A program made the translations under genes and the position numbers. Shown here in pieces: positions 35,237 to 44,081 of a stretch of DNA of 45,120 nt (its first letter is position 1; the number at the start of each line of letters is the position of its first letter). The notes beneath the pieces are model-generated. The model was not told where the DNA came from, did no database searches, and saw only the letters and a program-made list of their open reading frames with translations. Location: the NCBI GenBank assembly GCA_013360485.1, contig JABWBN010000031.1, forward strand, positions 1 to 45,120, written 5' to 3'. This DNA comes from Burkholderiaceae bacterium (GTDB lineage: Bacteria; Pseudomonadota; Gammaproteobacteria; Burkholderiales; Burkholderiaceae_C).

Positions 35237-36093
35237 GCGATCGAACCAGTTACCGCCACGCCGAGCGCCTAAGGGTGCGCTGGGCCGAAGTGGACATGCA
35301 GCGAGTGGTGTTCAACGCCCACTACCTGACGTATTTCGACACGGCGGTGGCCGGGTATTGGCGGGCCATGGCCTTGCCCTATACCGAAACCATGGCCTAC
35401 CTCGATGGCGACCTGTTCATGCGCAAGGCCGCGCTCGAGTACCACGCCTCGGCCCGATACGATGACCTGCTGGAGGTGGGGATCCGCACGGCCCGGATCG
35501 GCACCTCGTCCATCGTTTTCGATGGCGCGATCTGGCGCGGCAACGAGCTGCTTGTCGGCGGCGAGTTGGTCTACGTGTTCGCCGACCCATCCGGCAGCGC
35601 CTCACGGCCGGTGCCCCAGGAACTGCGGGATGTGCTGCATGCGCACGAAACCGGCAAGCCGATGACCGATGTGCGCGTCGGCCCCTGGGACGAGCTCGGG
35701 CGCGAGGCCAGCGCGATCCGCACGCAGGTGTTCGTTCAGGAGCAGAAGATCCCGGCCGACATGGAGTGGGACGCAGCCGATGCCGTGTGCCTGCATGCGG
35801 TGGCCTACAACCGATTCGGCCGCGCGCTGGCCACCGGTCGGTTGCTCGAACATGTACCTGGCGTGGCGAAGATCGGCCGCATGGCCGTGCTGCCAGGCAT
35901 GCGGGGCAGCGGAATCGGCCGCGCCGTACTCGATGCGCTGATGAACGCCGCCCGGGCTCGTGGCGACCGCGAGGCGCTGCTGCATGCGCAGCTGTCAGCC
36001 GCGCCGTTCTACTCGCTCGCCGGATTCACCCCGCGAGGGCCCGTGTTCGACGAGGCGGGCATCCCACACGTGGAGATGGTGCGCAATCTGTAG
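35233..36093 (+). CDS. Acyl-CoA thioesterase (YbgC/FadM hotdog) fused to GNAT acetyltransferase
   Basis: The 286-residue protein has two domains. Residues 1 to about 135 are a 4HBT hotdog thioesterase: 'LRVRWAEVDMQRVVFNAHYL' with the probable catalytic Asp21, 'FDTAVAGYWRAMALPY' and 'YDDLLEVGIRTARIGTSSI'. Residues about 145-286 are an ElaA-like GNAT: 'IRTQVFVQEQKIPADMEWD', the acetyl-CoA loop 'RMAVLPGMRGSGIGRAVL' and 'FYSLAGFTPRGPVFDEAGIP'. I see no frameshift or stop at the junction. It overlaps the esterase gene by 4 bp. How hydrolysis and acetyl transfer cooperate is unknown. Its end is 8 bp from the convergent ygfZ. Confidence 0.88.
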   Translation: MSDRTSYRHAERLRVRWAEVDMQRVVFNAHYLTYFDTAVAGYWRAMALPYTETMAYLDGDLFMRKAALEYHASARYDDLLEVGIRTARIGTSSIVFDGAIWRGNELLVGGELVYVFADPSGSASRPVPQELRDVLHAHETGKPMTDVRVGPWDELGREASAIRTQVFVQEQKIPADMEWDAADAVCLHAVAYNRFGRALATGRLLEHVPGVAKIGRMAVLPGMRGSGIGRAVLDALMNAARARGDREALLHAQLSAAPFYSLAGFTPRGPVFDEAGIPHVEMVRNL

Positions 36094-36101
36094 CGCTTGG
36101 C

Positions 36102-37055
36102 TCAGGCCGGTTCCAGGGGCACCGTGTAAGGCATGGCCAGTGGCTGCAGCGTGGGCGCATCGATCGCCCCGGCATGCAAGTGCCCCCCCTCCAGTGCCGC
36201 CAGCTTCACTTCCACCAGAGCCACATGGCGAACCGCGTCGGGTTCGGGCTGCAGTGGCGCGGCGAGCACCACCATGCCGGCGGGCTGCTGCGGGTCGGCG
36301 TCGTGGTAAATCTCCTGGCCGGGCCGCAGGGGTGCGTCACTGGCGAACAGCCGGGCGCGGCGCTTGAGCGTGCCTCGGTACTGGCTGCGGGCCACGATCT
36401 CCTGCCCCGGATAGCAGCCCTTCTGGAAGTGCACGCCGCCCACCAGATCGAGGTTGACCATCTGCGGCACGAACTGTTCGACCGTCGCGGTGGTCACCCG
36501 TGGCACCCCGCTCAGGACTTCAAGGGCTGCCCACGCATGCGCAGGCAACGCGGGCAGCGCAGGCGCCGGTGCGTCAGCAGGTTGCAGCAGCAGGTAGCGC
36601 GGTGTATCGGCGACGTCCGGCAGGCGGATGACCTGGCCGGCACCGGTCGACCCGCATGACCATGGCGCCGAAGGCGCGCCGTCGCCAAGCCACGAGCGTG
36701 CCGCCGGGCCGCACAAGCCGTGGATCGCGAATTCGGCGCTGGCGTCGCCGAGCCTGCACTTGGCGCGCAGCACGAACATCGACAGGCGTTTGAGCAGTGC
36801 CGGCAGAACGTCGGCACTGCAGGCCAGCAGCAGTTCCTCAGGCGCCGGGGTCCAGACCAGCAGCGTCCCCAGCAGCCGCCCCTTTGGGGAACAGTAGCCG
36901 GCCAGCCTGGCCTGGCCAGCGCCCAGGTTCGCGATGTCCTGCGTGAGCTGCCCATGCAGGAATTGCGCGGCCTCCGCGCCGCGGGCGCAGATGACACCCC
37001 AATCTGACAAGCGGATGGAGCCTCCTGGCCCCACGTCAACAGTCGTATCACTCAT
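36102..37055 (-). CDS. ygfZ: YgfZ/GcvT-domain folate-binding protein
   Basis: YgfZ helps repair or assemble certain iron-sulfur enzymes with a folate cofactor. The 317-residue protein has the GcvT-like fold and the signature 'KGCYPGQEIVAR' with Cys214; other family blocks are 'FLHGQLTQDIANL', 'GYCSPKGRLLGTLLVW' and 'NLDLVGGVHFQKGC'. The 661-residue track ORF begins far upstream as a shadow of mltG. The ATG at 37055 begins the family N-terminus and leaves a 75-bp divergent promoter region with mltG. The ygfZ/mltG arrangement is common in betaproteobacteria. Confidence 0.94.
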   Translation of the reverse strand: MSDTTVDVGPGGSIRLSDWGVICARGAEAAQFLHGQLTQDIANLGAGQARLAGYCSPKGRLLGTLLVWTPAPEELLLACSADVLPALLKRLSMFVLRAKCRLGDASAEFAIHGLCGPAARSWLGDGAPSAPWSCGSTGAGQVIRLPDVADTPRYLLLQPADAPAPALPALPAHAWAALEVLSGVPRVTTATVEQFVPQMVNLDLVGGVHFQKGCYPGQEIVARSQYRGTLKRRARLFASDAPLRPGQEIYHDADPQQPAGMVVLAAPLQPEPDAVRHVALVEVKLAALEGGHLHAGAIDAPTLQPLAMPYTVPLEPA

Positions 37056-37130
37056 GGGCCCGATTATCATCGGCGCCCCATCACACCACCGCTCGGCAGG
37101 CTTTGCGTCGCAGGCCAAGCCCGACCCCGC

Positions 37131-38126
37131 ATGAAGCTGTTGCGACGCCTGTTGCTGGCTGTCTGCCTTGCCTCGCTGGCGGCCGTCGCCTCGGTGGCCT
37201 GGTGGCTGCAGCGCCCGCTGCCGTTGGCATCGGCGCCTGTCGAGCTCTCGATCGAGCCGGGTGCCTCGCCGCGCGAGGTTGCGCAGTCCTGGGTGGCTGC
37301 GGGCGTGCAGACCCATCCTGTCTTGCTGTACGAGTGGTTTCGCTGGTCGGGCCAGGCCCGACTCATCCGGGCGGGCAGCTATGCGCTCTCGGCGCCGGTC
37401 TCGCCGCGGCAGTTGCTCGACAAAATGGTTCAGGGCGACGAAGCTTACGAGCGCGTGCGTCTGATCGAAGGTTGGACCTTCCGGCAGCTGCGCTTGGCGC
37501 TGGCCCAGGCGCCTCACCTGGTGCCCACCACCCGCGACTGGAACGACACGCGGTTGATGGAGGCGCTGGGGCAGGGCGGTGTGTCGCCCGAAGGGCGGTT
37601 CTTTCCCGATACCTACGCCTACAGCCGCGGTGTCAGCGACATCACCGTGCTGCGCCGCGCGCATGCCGCGATGCGCGCGCGCCTGGAGGCGGTTTGGGCC
37701 GAACGTGCACCCGATCTGCCCTTGAAGACGGCTGACGAGGCACTCATCCTCGCCTCCATCGTCGAAAAGGAAACCGGCCGGCCCGAAGACCGCGGCCGCA
37801 TCGCCGGCGTGTTCGCCAACCGGCTGCGCATCGGAATGCCGCTGCAGACCGATCCAACGGTCATCTATGGCCTCGGGGTCTCCTTCGACGGCAACCTGCG
37901 CAAGCGCGACCTGCAGACCGATGGCCCGTACAACACCTACATGCGCGCCGGCCTGCCACCCACCCCGATCGCGATGCCGGGGATGGCGGCGCTGCGTGCG
38001 GCGGTGCGTCCCGAGCCCACCCGCGCGCTGTACTTCGTGGCTCGCGGTGATGGCAGCAGCGTCTTCAGCGACGATCTCGCATCGCACAATCGGGCCGTGA
38101 ACACGTATCAGCGCAAGCGCCCATGA
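37131..38126 (+). CDS. mltG: Endolytic transglycosylase MltG
   Basis: MltG cuts nascent peptidoglycan strands at the inner membrane and helps set glycan length. The 331-residue protein has one N-terminal membrane segment ('[20 protein letters not shown]'), a LysM-like region ('[20 protein letters not shown]') and the YceG catalytic domain with '[16 protein letters not shown]', the active-site glutamate in '[20 protein letters not shown]', '[14 protein letters not shown]' and '[18 protein letters not shown]'. The ATG of tmk overlaps its stop codon (ATGA). Confidence 0.95.
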   Translation: MKLLRRLLLAVCLASLAAVASVAWWLQRPLPLASAPVELSIEPGASPREVAQSWVAAGVQTHPVLLYEWFRWSGQARLIRAGSYALSAPVSPRQLLDKMVQGDEAYERVRLIEGWTFRQLRLALAQAPHLVPTTRDWNDTRLMEALGQGGVSPEGRFFPDTYAYSRGVSDITVLRRAHAAMRARLEAVWAERAPDLPLKTADEALILASIVEKETGRPEDRGRIAGVFANRLRIGMPLQTDPTVIYGLGVSFDGNLRKRDLQTDGPYNTYMRAGLPPTPIAMPGMAALRAAVRPEPTRALYFVARGDGSSVFSDDLASHNRAVNTYQRKRP

Positions 38127-38821
38127 CTACCAAAGGTCGACCCGTGATCCGATCGGGATGCTTCATCACCGTCGAAGGCATCGATGGCGCTGGGAAGTCT
38201 TCTCAGGTCGATGCGCTGGCGGCCTGGCTGCGCGAGCAGGGGCACGAAGTGGTGCTCACGCGCGAGCCCGGCGGCACCCCGTTGGCCGAGTCGCTGCGCG
38301 CCCTGTTCCTGGAGCGCGACATGGATGCGCTCACGGAGGCATTGCTCGTCTTCGCTGCGCGGCGAGACCACCTGTGCCGGTTGATCGAGCCGGCCCTCGC
38401 CCGCGGCGCTACCGTGCTGTGCGACCGCTTTACCGATGCCACGTTCGCCTATCAGGGCGGCGGTCGCGGTTTCGACCTGGACGTGTTGAGCATGCTCGAG
38501 GGCTGGGTGCAGCAGGGCCGGCAGCCCGATCTCACCCTGTGGTTTGATCTGCCGGCCGACGAAGCCGCCCGGCGCCGTGCCGCCGCTCGCCCTGCAGATC
38601 GCCTGGAACGCGAGACGCTGGCCTTCTTCGACCAGGTTCGGCAGGGCTATGCACGGCGCTGCGCAGGCGCCCCGGGGCGGTTTGCGCGCATCGATGCTGA
38701 TCAACCGCGCGAGCGAGTCTGGGCTGACGTGCAGAACGCCGTGGCCAACTGCGCGGCCTTCACCGGTGCTGTCAATGTCTCAGGTGCGGCCGCACTTAGC
38801 CCCGTGCCACCACGGGCCTAG
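38123..38821 (+). CDS. tmk: Thymidylate kinase
   Basis: The enzyme phosphorylates dTMP to dTDP. The 232-residue protein has the P-loop '[12 protein letters not shown]' (18-28), '[15 protein letters not shown]', '[19 protein letters not shown]' and the LID region '[10 protein letters not shown]'. The C-terminus is about 20 residues longer than E. coli Tmk, with a low-complexity end. It is in the conserved mltG-tmk-holB order, overlapping mltG by 4 bp and separated from holB by 5 bp. Confidence 0.95.
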   Translation: MTTKGRPVIRSGCFITVEGIDGAGKSSQVDALAAWLREQGHEVVLTREPGGTPLAESLRALFLERDMDALTEALLVFAARRDHLCRLIEPALARGATVLCDRFTDATFAYQGGGRGFDLDVLSMLEGWVQQGRQPDLTLWFDLPADEAARRRAAARPADRLERETLAFFDQVRQGYARRCAGAPGRFARIDADQPRERVWADVQNAVANCAAFTGAVNVSGAAALSPVPPRA

Positions 38822-38826
38822 CGCAC

Positions 38827-39900
38827 ATGGCCACCGCCGTTCGTACCGAATCGATGCTCCTGGGCCGCACGGGCGACCATTGGCCGCTGCCGTGGTTGGC
38901 CGAGCCCTTGGCGACCGCGCGCGCGTTCGACCGCAGCCATGCCATGCTCATCCACGGTGCGGCGGGTGTCGGCCACCTCGAGTTCGCCGGTCTGCTGGCG
39001 CAAGCCTGGCTGTGCGAAAAGCCCGGGCAAGCGCCGTGCGGCGCATGCGGGAGCTGCCACCTCGTGAGCCAGCGCGCCCATCCCGACCTCCACATCCTCG
39101 TGCCCGACGCGCTGCGAGTGGCGCTGGGTTGGCAGGGTGACGACGAGGGTGCTGGGCGCAGCGATGCCAAGCCCAGCCGCGAGATCCGCGTCGACGCCGT
39201 GCGGCAGGCGATCGACTGGTCGCACCGCACCGCAGGGCGCGGACGCGGCAAGGCGCTCATCATTCATCCGGCCGATCAGCTCAACACGGCATCGGCCAAT
39301 GCGCTGCTCAAGACCCTCGAAGAACCCGCCGGCGGCATGCGGCTGTGGTTGACCACGACCGACCCCGAGCGCCTGCTGCCGACGGTGCGCAGCCGTTGCC
39401 AGCGCCTGCACCTGGGATCGCCCGACCCCGCCAGGGCACGCACGTGGCTGCAGGGCAGGGGGCTGGCGCATCCCGAGGCCACGCTGGCGCTGGCAGGCGG
39501 CAGCCCGCTGCTGGCGCTGGAACTGGCCGCCGAAGGGCTGGATGCCGACTGGATCGGCGCGTTGCCGATGGCCGTGGCACGCGGCGACGCCCGTCCGCTG
39601 CTCGGGCGCAGTGTCGTGCGTGTGGTCGACGTGCTGTTCAAGCTGGCGCACGATCTGCAAGTGCGCTCGTTCGGCGCACCCGCGCGCTTCATCACTGCGG
39701 CGAAGTGGCCGGCACCACCCAGCCTGGATGCGCTGGCGCACTGGCAGCGTGGGCTCCGGCGCGTGGCACGGCACGACGAACACCCCTGGAATGCCGCATT
39801 GTTGATCGAGTCCCTCGTGACACAAGCCGCATCCCTGTGGCCGCGTCACGACGAGGCTGGTACCCGTGGCGGCCGCCCTTCGCTACACTCAAATCGATGA
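38827..39900 (+). CDS. holB: DNA polymerase III delta' subunit
   Basis: Delta' is a non-ATPase member of the clamp-loader ring. The 357-residue protein has the remnant P-loop 'IHGAAGVGHLEFAGLLAQ' (no GKT, as expected for delta'), the zinc module 'CGACGSCHLVSQRAHPDLHI', 'LIIHPADQLNTASANALLKT', the sensor 'LWLTTTDPERLLPTVRSRCQ' and a C-terminal helical domain ('HDEHPWNAALLIESLV'). Its TGA overlaps the ATG of the PilZ gene (ATGA). Confidence 0.95.
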   Translation: MATAVRTESMLLGRTGDHWPLPWLAEPLATARAFDRSHAMLIHGAAGVGHLEFAGLLAQAWLCEKPGQAPCGACGSCHLVSQRAHPDLHILVPDALRVALGWQGDDEGAGRSDAKPSREIRVDAVRQAIDWSHRTAGRGRGKALIIHPADQLNTASANALLKTLEEPAGGMRLWLTTTDPERLLPTVRSRCQRLHLGSPDPARARTWLQGRGLAHPEATLALAGGSPLLALELAAEGLDADWIGALPMAVARGDARPLLGRSVVRVVDVLFKLAHDLQVRSFGAPARFITAAKWPAPPSLDALAHWQRGLRRVARHDEHPWNAALLIESLVTQAASLWPRHDEAGTRGGRPSLHSNR

Positions 39901-40289
39901 ACGCGCCCACGCCACGCCCCGCCACGCCCGGCGCGCCACCGCCCGCTGGCGCGCGGCCCAGCGTGATCCAGCTTGTGTTCCGGGAAAAGAGCGCGCTTTA
40001 TGCCGCCTACATCCCGCTGCTGGCCGACGGCGGGCTGTTCGTGCCCACCACACGCGAGTACAGGCTGGGCGAAGACATCTACCTGCTGCTGTCGCTGCCC
40101 GACGACCCCCAGCGCTACCCCGTGGCCGGCAAGGTCGCGTGGATCACGCCGGCCAACGCCTCTGGCGGGCGCACGCAGGGCGTGGGCGTTCGTTTCCCGG
40201 CCGACGAAAAGACCCGGCTCCTCAAGATCAAGATCGAAGAGATCCTGGGCACGCTGATTTCGTCGTCCAAGCCGACGCAAACCGTCTGA
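39897..40289 (+). CDS. pilZ: PilZ-domain protein (type IV pilus type)
   Basis: The 130-residue protein has a PilZ domain of the type IV pilus subgroup: 'SVIQLVFREKSALYAAYIPL', 'GGLFVPTTREYRLGEDIYLL', 'VAGKVAWITPANASGGRTQG' and 'GVGVRFPADE'. The RxxxR/DxSxxG c-di-GMP-binding motif is not evident, as in PilZ itself, which acts in pilus biogenesis without binding the nucleotide. The first about 25 residues are proline/alanine rich. The position directly after holB is the usual one for pilZ. The longer track ORF is a shadow of holB. Confidence 0.9.
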   Translation: MNAPTPRPATPGAPPPAGARPSVIQLVFREKSALYAAYIPLLADGGLFVPTTREYRLGEDIYLLLSLPDDPQRYPVAGKVAWITPANASGGRTQGVGVRFPADEKTRLLKIKIEEILGTLISSSKPTQTV

Positions 40290-40395
40290 GCTCCCTGCGA
40301 ATCGCTGATTGCGGCTTCCCGGCCCGGCCCTGCCTCAGGAACGGGCACCGCCGGCCTCGATCGGCATGACCGTGCCCGCCGGCTACGATGCGCCG

Positions 40396-41220
40396 ATGTA
40401 CATCGATTCGCATTGCCATCTGTCGTTTCCCGAACTGCTCGGCGACATCGAGCGCATCCGCCTGGACATGGCGCGCGCCCGCGTCGTCCAGGCAGTCGTC
40501 ATCTGCACCACGCTGGAGGAGTTCCCGACGGTTCACGGCCTGGCTCTGCGATGCCCCGAACTGTGGTCGACGGTCGGCGTCCACCCCGACAACGAGGGCG
40601 TGCGCGAACCCGAAGTGACCGACCTCGTGGAGCGTGCCCAGTTGCCGCGCGTGGTGGCCATCGGCGAGACAGGGCTCGACTACTACCGACTCGCCGGCCG
40701 AAGCATCGAGCAAATGCACTGGCAACGTGAACGGTTCCGGGTGCACATCCGCGCCGCGAAGGCCAGTTCCCGCCCGCTGGTGGTGCACACGCGCAGCGCC
40801 GCCAACGACACCCTGCGCATACTGCGCGAAGAGGGCCCCTGTGATGCAGGCGGCGTGTTCCATTGCTTCACCGACACGCTGGAAACGGCCCGTGGTGCGC
40901 TCGACCTGGGCTTCGACGTCTCGTTTTCCGGCATCGTGTCGTTCCGCAACGCCGAGGACTTGCGCGCCGTGGCCCGCTTCGTTCCGCTGGAGCGTTGCCT
41001 GATCGAGACCGACAGCCCCTACCTCGCCCCGGTTCCCCATCGAGGTAAGACCAACTCGCCGGCGTGGGTGCCCCATGTGGCGCAGGTCATTGCGCAAGTC
41101 AAGAACCTCCCGCTGGACATCGTGGCCGAGGCAACCAGTGCGAATGCGCGGCGCCTGTTCGCGCTGCCAGTTGCCGATCCAAAGCCTGTGTTGCCTGACC
41201 TTGAACCGCCAGCGACATGA
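40396..41220 (+). CDS. TatD-family metal-dependent hydrolase
   Basis: The 274-residue protein is a TIM-barrel DNase/hydrolase of the TatD/YcfH family. Metal ligands are in 'MYIDSHCHLSF', 'VAIGETGLDYYRL', 'PLVVHTRSAANDTL', 'GVFHCFTDTLETA' and 'CLIETDSPYLAPVPHRGKTN'. The ATG at 40396 starts at the family N-terminus; an ATG at 40366 would add ten unrelated residues. It belongs to the mltG-tmk-holB-pilZ series, about 106 bp downstream of pilZ. Family members remove 3' DNA ends or D-aminoacyl groups; the exact role here is not determinable. Confidence 0.93.
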   Translation: MYIDSHCHLSFPELLGDIERIRLDMARARVVQAVVICTTLEEFPTVHGLALRCPELWSTVGVHPDNEGVREPEVTDLVERAQLPRVVAIGETGLDYYRLAGRSIEQMHWQRERFRVHIRAAKASSRPLVVHTRSAANDTLRILREEGPCDAGGVFHCFTDTLETARGALDLGFDVSFSGIVSFRNAEDLRAVARFVPLERCLIETDSPYLAPVPHRGKTNSPAWVPHVAQVIAQVKNLPLDIVAEATSANARRLFALPVADPKPVLPDLEPPAT

Positions 41221-41235
41221 CTCGAAGGTGCGGCC

Positions 41236-41889
41236 ATGAATCGCATAATCTACTTTAAGATATTATTTCAACTTGTTCTGGCCCTGGCTTTTTCTGCCGC
41301 GCACGCCGGCGCCTACGAGGACTTCTTCAAGGCTGTGACGGTCGACGACGCCACAACCGTCGAGCGCCTGCTCCAGCGCGGGTTCGATCCCAATTCGCGC
41401 AATGAGGACGGGCAGCCGGCACTGTTGCTGTGCATGCGCGAAGGTTCCGAGCGCGTGGCCGAGGTCTTGCTGCGGTCGCCGACGTTGGAGCCTGACTTGG
41501 CCAACGCCGCGGGCGAGACTGCGCTGATGATGGCCGCGCTCAAGGGGCGCACCGAGTGGGCCCGCCGGTTGGCCGAGCACGGTGCGCGCATCGACCGCGA
41601 GGGCTGGTCGCCGCTGCACTATGCGGCCACGGGCGGTCCGCCCGAGTTGTCGCGCTGGCTGCTGGACGCCGGCGCCCGCATCGACGCGCGCTCACCCAAT
41701 GGAACCACCGCGCTGATGATGGCGTCGCGCTATGGCAGCGAGGCGACCGTGCACCTGCTTCTGCAACGTGGCGCTGACGCTCGCCTGCACAACGATCGGC
41801 AACTCGATGCCGCCGCGTTCGCCAAACTCGGCGGGCGCGAACCGCTGGCCGCCATGCTGGCTGCACGGGCTGCCTCGGCGCCCGAGTGA
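41236..41889 (+). CDS. Exported ankyrin-repeat protein
   Basis: The 217-residue protein has a signal peptide ('FQLVLALAFSAAHA' before GAYED) and about four to five ankyrin repeats, for example 'TVERLLQRGFDPNSRNEDGQ', 'GWSPLHYAATGGPPELSRWL' and 'GTTALMMASRYGSEATVHLL'. Ankyrin repeats bind other proteins, so it probably acts as a periplasmic scaffold or inhibitor. The N-terminal codons are AT-rich compared with the rest. Similar genes follow tatD in many Burkholderiales; the partner is unknown. Terminator hairpins follow. Confidence 0.88.
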   Translation: MNRIIYFKILFQLVLALAFSAAHAGAYEDFFKAVTVDDATTVERLLQRGFDPNSRNEDGQPALLLCMREGSERVAEVLLRSPTLEPDLANAAGETALMMAALKGRTEWARRLAEHGARIDREGWSPLHYAATGGPPELSRWLLDAGARIDARSPNGTTALMMASRYGSEATVHLLLQRGADARLHNDRQLDAAAFAKLGGREPLAAMLAARAASAPE

Positions 41890-41911
41890 CCCGGGTGGTA
41901 CCGGAACGACT

Positions 41912-41963
41912 CGGCGCCGAGCGCTCGCGGCGCCGTGTCAGCGGAAATCTGACACTGTTTCTG
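41912..41963 (+). terminator. Tandem hairpins downstream of ankyrin gene
   Basis: Two inverted repeats follow the stop codon: CGGCGCCG ... CGGCGCCG (41912-41935, 8-nt loop) and GTGTCAG-CGGAAAT-CTGACAC (41935-41955), the second followed by TGTTTCTG. This is consistent with transcription ending before the small downstream gene. Confidence 0.55.
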
Positions 41964-42034
41964 CCTGCGGGCTGACTTCACTTGCGCGGCTGGGGCTCCT
42001 AAAGTGTGATCACCGATCCGCGAAGGAGCTGGCC

Positions 42035-42256
42035 ATGTCGACCCTGCAAACCCCTGCGAACCCGTTCGCCCTGCTGCTCGACCCCCAGGCCGTGCTGGCC
42101 CGGGTGGAGCATTCGCAACGCCTGGAGCGCCTGCACCGCCGGGTCTGCCGCCCCCTGGACAAGCCTGTGCTGCCCGGTCAGGGCGGCACGGCGCGTGATT
42201 TCGATCGCAGCGTTGACGAAGCCGGTGACGAGCCCGCCGAGGCCGACACGCAGTAA
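42035..42256 (+). CDS. Small hypothetical protein, 73 residues
   Basis: The ATG at 42035 is preceded by an excellent GCGAAGGAGCTGGCC. The product ('MSTLQTPANPFALLLDPQAV') is acidic at its C-terminus ('RDFDRSVDEAGDEPAEADTQ') and contains a basic centre ('VEHSQRLERLHRRVCRPLDK'). I recognise no domain. Its 174-residue track version is a shadow extension through the terminator region. The ribosome-binding site and its placement between terminator hairpins and the convergent gene support that it is real. It resembles short uncharacterised Burkholderiales proteins. Confidence 0.68.
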   Translation: MSTLQTPANPFALLLDPQAVLARVEHSQRLERLHRRVCRPLDKPVLPGQGGTARDFDRSVDEAGDEPAEADTQ

Positions 42257-42297
42257 GGCGCCGAGGCGCGCCCCGCCAGGCGTGCCGCCCCCGGAAG

Positions 42298-42924
42298 TTA
42301 CCAGATGCGCGAGATCACGTTGAACTTGCGGTAGTCGCTGATCCGGGGGTCGAAGAAGTCGCGGGGCTGGTAGCTCACCTTCAAATGGCGACCGGCCAGC
42401 GATTCGTAGGTGTTCACGAAATCGATGCCCGAGGGCACCGACTGCAGCCACCACAGCTTCACCGTCCGTCCCTCGCCGTCCTGTACGGTCAGGATGACGA
42501 ACGGCTCCCTTTCGACACGGGTGACCGTGCCCTCGACAGTCAGTTCCACAGTCTGACCGGCATCGCCGGGTGCCGCCGCCCGCGCCAGGCGAACCATCAG
42601 GGCCGGGCAATGCTGGGTCATGCGAGCGCCTACGAGTGCGCCGAGCCGTTCGCCGTCCTTGCGGGGGCTGTCGAGGTCGACACCATGATCGGCGCGCAAC
42701 TGCTCCTTGAAAGGAACGACGGCGCGAATCATGCAGACCCCAGCATGCATCTTGACCTCGTTGGCGGTCGCTGTTCCTGGCACGCGTTCGGCGCACTCGC
42801 AGGCTGACTTGGCAGCTGTATCGAGGTAGTCCTCGGCCATCGCCGGGGTCGCCATCCATGCGGCAGCCAATGCAACGGCCGCCATCCAGCCCGTGCGCGC
42901 CACCCGACTCGTCGCGACCGCCAT
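42298..42924 (-). CDS. Periplasmic hypothetical protein with signal peptide
   Basis: The 208-residue product begins at the ATG at 42924 (upstream AAGGAAGCGCAT) with a signal peptide 'WMAAVALAAAWMATPAMA' before EDYLD. The mature part has four cysteines ('SACECAE', 'HAGVCMIRA', 'QHCPALM') that could form disulfides, then a beta-rich C-terminal half ('VELTVEGTVTRVEREPFVIL', 'SLAGRHLKVSYQPRDFFDP') that may be an OB-like fold. I do not recognise a family. It converges with the small 73-residue gene. Confidence 0.72.
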   Translation of the reverse strand: MAVATSRVARTGWMAAVALAAAWMATPAMAEDYLDTAAKSACECAERVPGTATANEVKMHAGVCMIRAVVPFKEQLRADHGVDLDSPRKDGERLGALVGARMTQHCPALMVRLARAAAPGDAGQTVELTVEGTVTRVEREPFVILTVQDGEGRTVKLWWLQSVPSGIDFVNTYESLAGRHLKVSYQPRDFFDPRISDYRKFNVISRIW

Positions 42925-43152
42925 ATGCGCTTCCTTGTGCGTTTCGTCCCTCAGTGTAAGTGGTGAGGTGATCGTGGCTGGATTGCAATGGGATCGTGTC
43001 TGACGCACCGGTCAGCCCGCGCAGTGGTGGACATGTACAGGTGCGCTCATCGGGTGGCGCTGGGACCGGATCGGTAGCGCTGCTCGTACTTGCGCTCGAG
43101 GCGGCGTTGGCGGTTGCCAGGATCGACTTCCCGCCCTTGCACGAACAGCCGC

Positions 43153-43974
43153 TCAATGCGGCACGCCTCGCTGGCGCAGCAGTTCCGGCATCCGCCAGGC
43201 GTCCGCACCGCCCACGATCACCAGACGCAGTTCGAAGCGCTCGGCCAGACCGAGGGCGTGGCGGATCTGAGCGAGCTCGTCGGCATGCACGAACACCGGC
43301 CGCTGCTGCTCGAACACCGGCCGCATGGCCTCCCAGCGCGCATCCCACGGGGCATTCGGGTCAGACTGCCGCAGCCTGCTGTAGGCCCGTGCCGATTCGA
43401 AGGAGTCGTCCAGCAGCCGCAGGCGCCGGCTCGTGCTGAGACGCAACTCGTCGAGCATGGGCTCTGACAAGGACGGCAACGCGTGCCGGGTCAGGCGCAT
43501 CGAGGGCAAGTGCACATGCAGCCCAACCTCGGGCACCAGCGCCATGTCCTGCCAGTTCCAGCCGTCCAGCTGAATCAGTGCAGAGGTTCCGCTGATCAAG
43601 CCCCGGCGACCGGCCAGCGGTACCGTGAGCGCGGCGAGCACGCCGTTGGCTCGGGCCACCGGGATGAGCTCACTGTCGGCATTGACCGCCACCACCGCGC
43701 GGGCATGGGGATTGACGGCGCCGGTCTCGGTGGTGTCGAGGGTGGCGCGAACCGAGTTGACCTCGACCAGGCCGAGGGACGTGTTGGCCGCGATGAGCCC
43801 GGGATAGACATGGCGCCCTGCCAGATCGAGACGGCGCGCGGCTGCCGCCGCTGGCAGCGGGTCATCGGCTCCCAGAACAGCCTTGATCCGGCCGCCGTCG
43901 ATCCTCATGCGCCCGCCAGGCAAGCTGGGCCCGCTGACTACTGGACGGGCAAAGCTGCCCGACACCGGATTCAC
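43153..43974 (-). pseudogene. Truncated amidohydrolase (imidazolonepropionase-like)
   Basis: The readable part, about 270 residues, matches the middle of metal-dependent amidohydrolases: 'MRIDGGRIKAVLGADD', 'LDLAGRHVYPGLIAANTSLG', 'RAVVAVNADSELIPVARANG' and 'LRLVIVGGADAWRMPELLRQ', which is followed at once by 'RGVPH' and a stop. Family members usually continue for another 120 residues or more with the remaining metal ligands, and I cannot find that part in any frame of 42925-43152. The N-terminus is also indistinct: a GTG at 43974 or ATG at 43908 are candidates, and the track's 480-residue start is a shadow of the next gene. It is probably a decayed gene; a short binding-only variant is less likely. 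Confidence 0.65.
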
Positions 43975-44081
43975 CCCTGCGTCTGCGCTATTGAAGTACC
44001 TGCGCCGCGCAGCAGACGTGGTCTTGCCTGTGCATGTGGATGCGCTCTGCATAGACCAGGACAAACCGACGCAGCGTCGGC

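Noticed and set aside
36102-38087. 661-residue version of ygfZ
   Set aside because: The N-terminal 344 residues are antisense to mltG; the family N-terminus begins at the ATG at 37055.
41999-43348. 449-residue minus-strand ORF near the right side
   Set aside because: It overlaps a small gene, a periplasmic protein gene and the amidohydrolase fragment in other frames and has no family resemblance.
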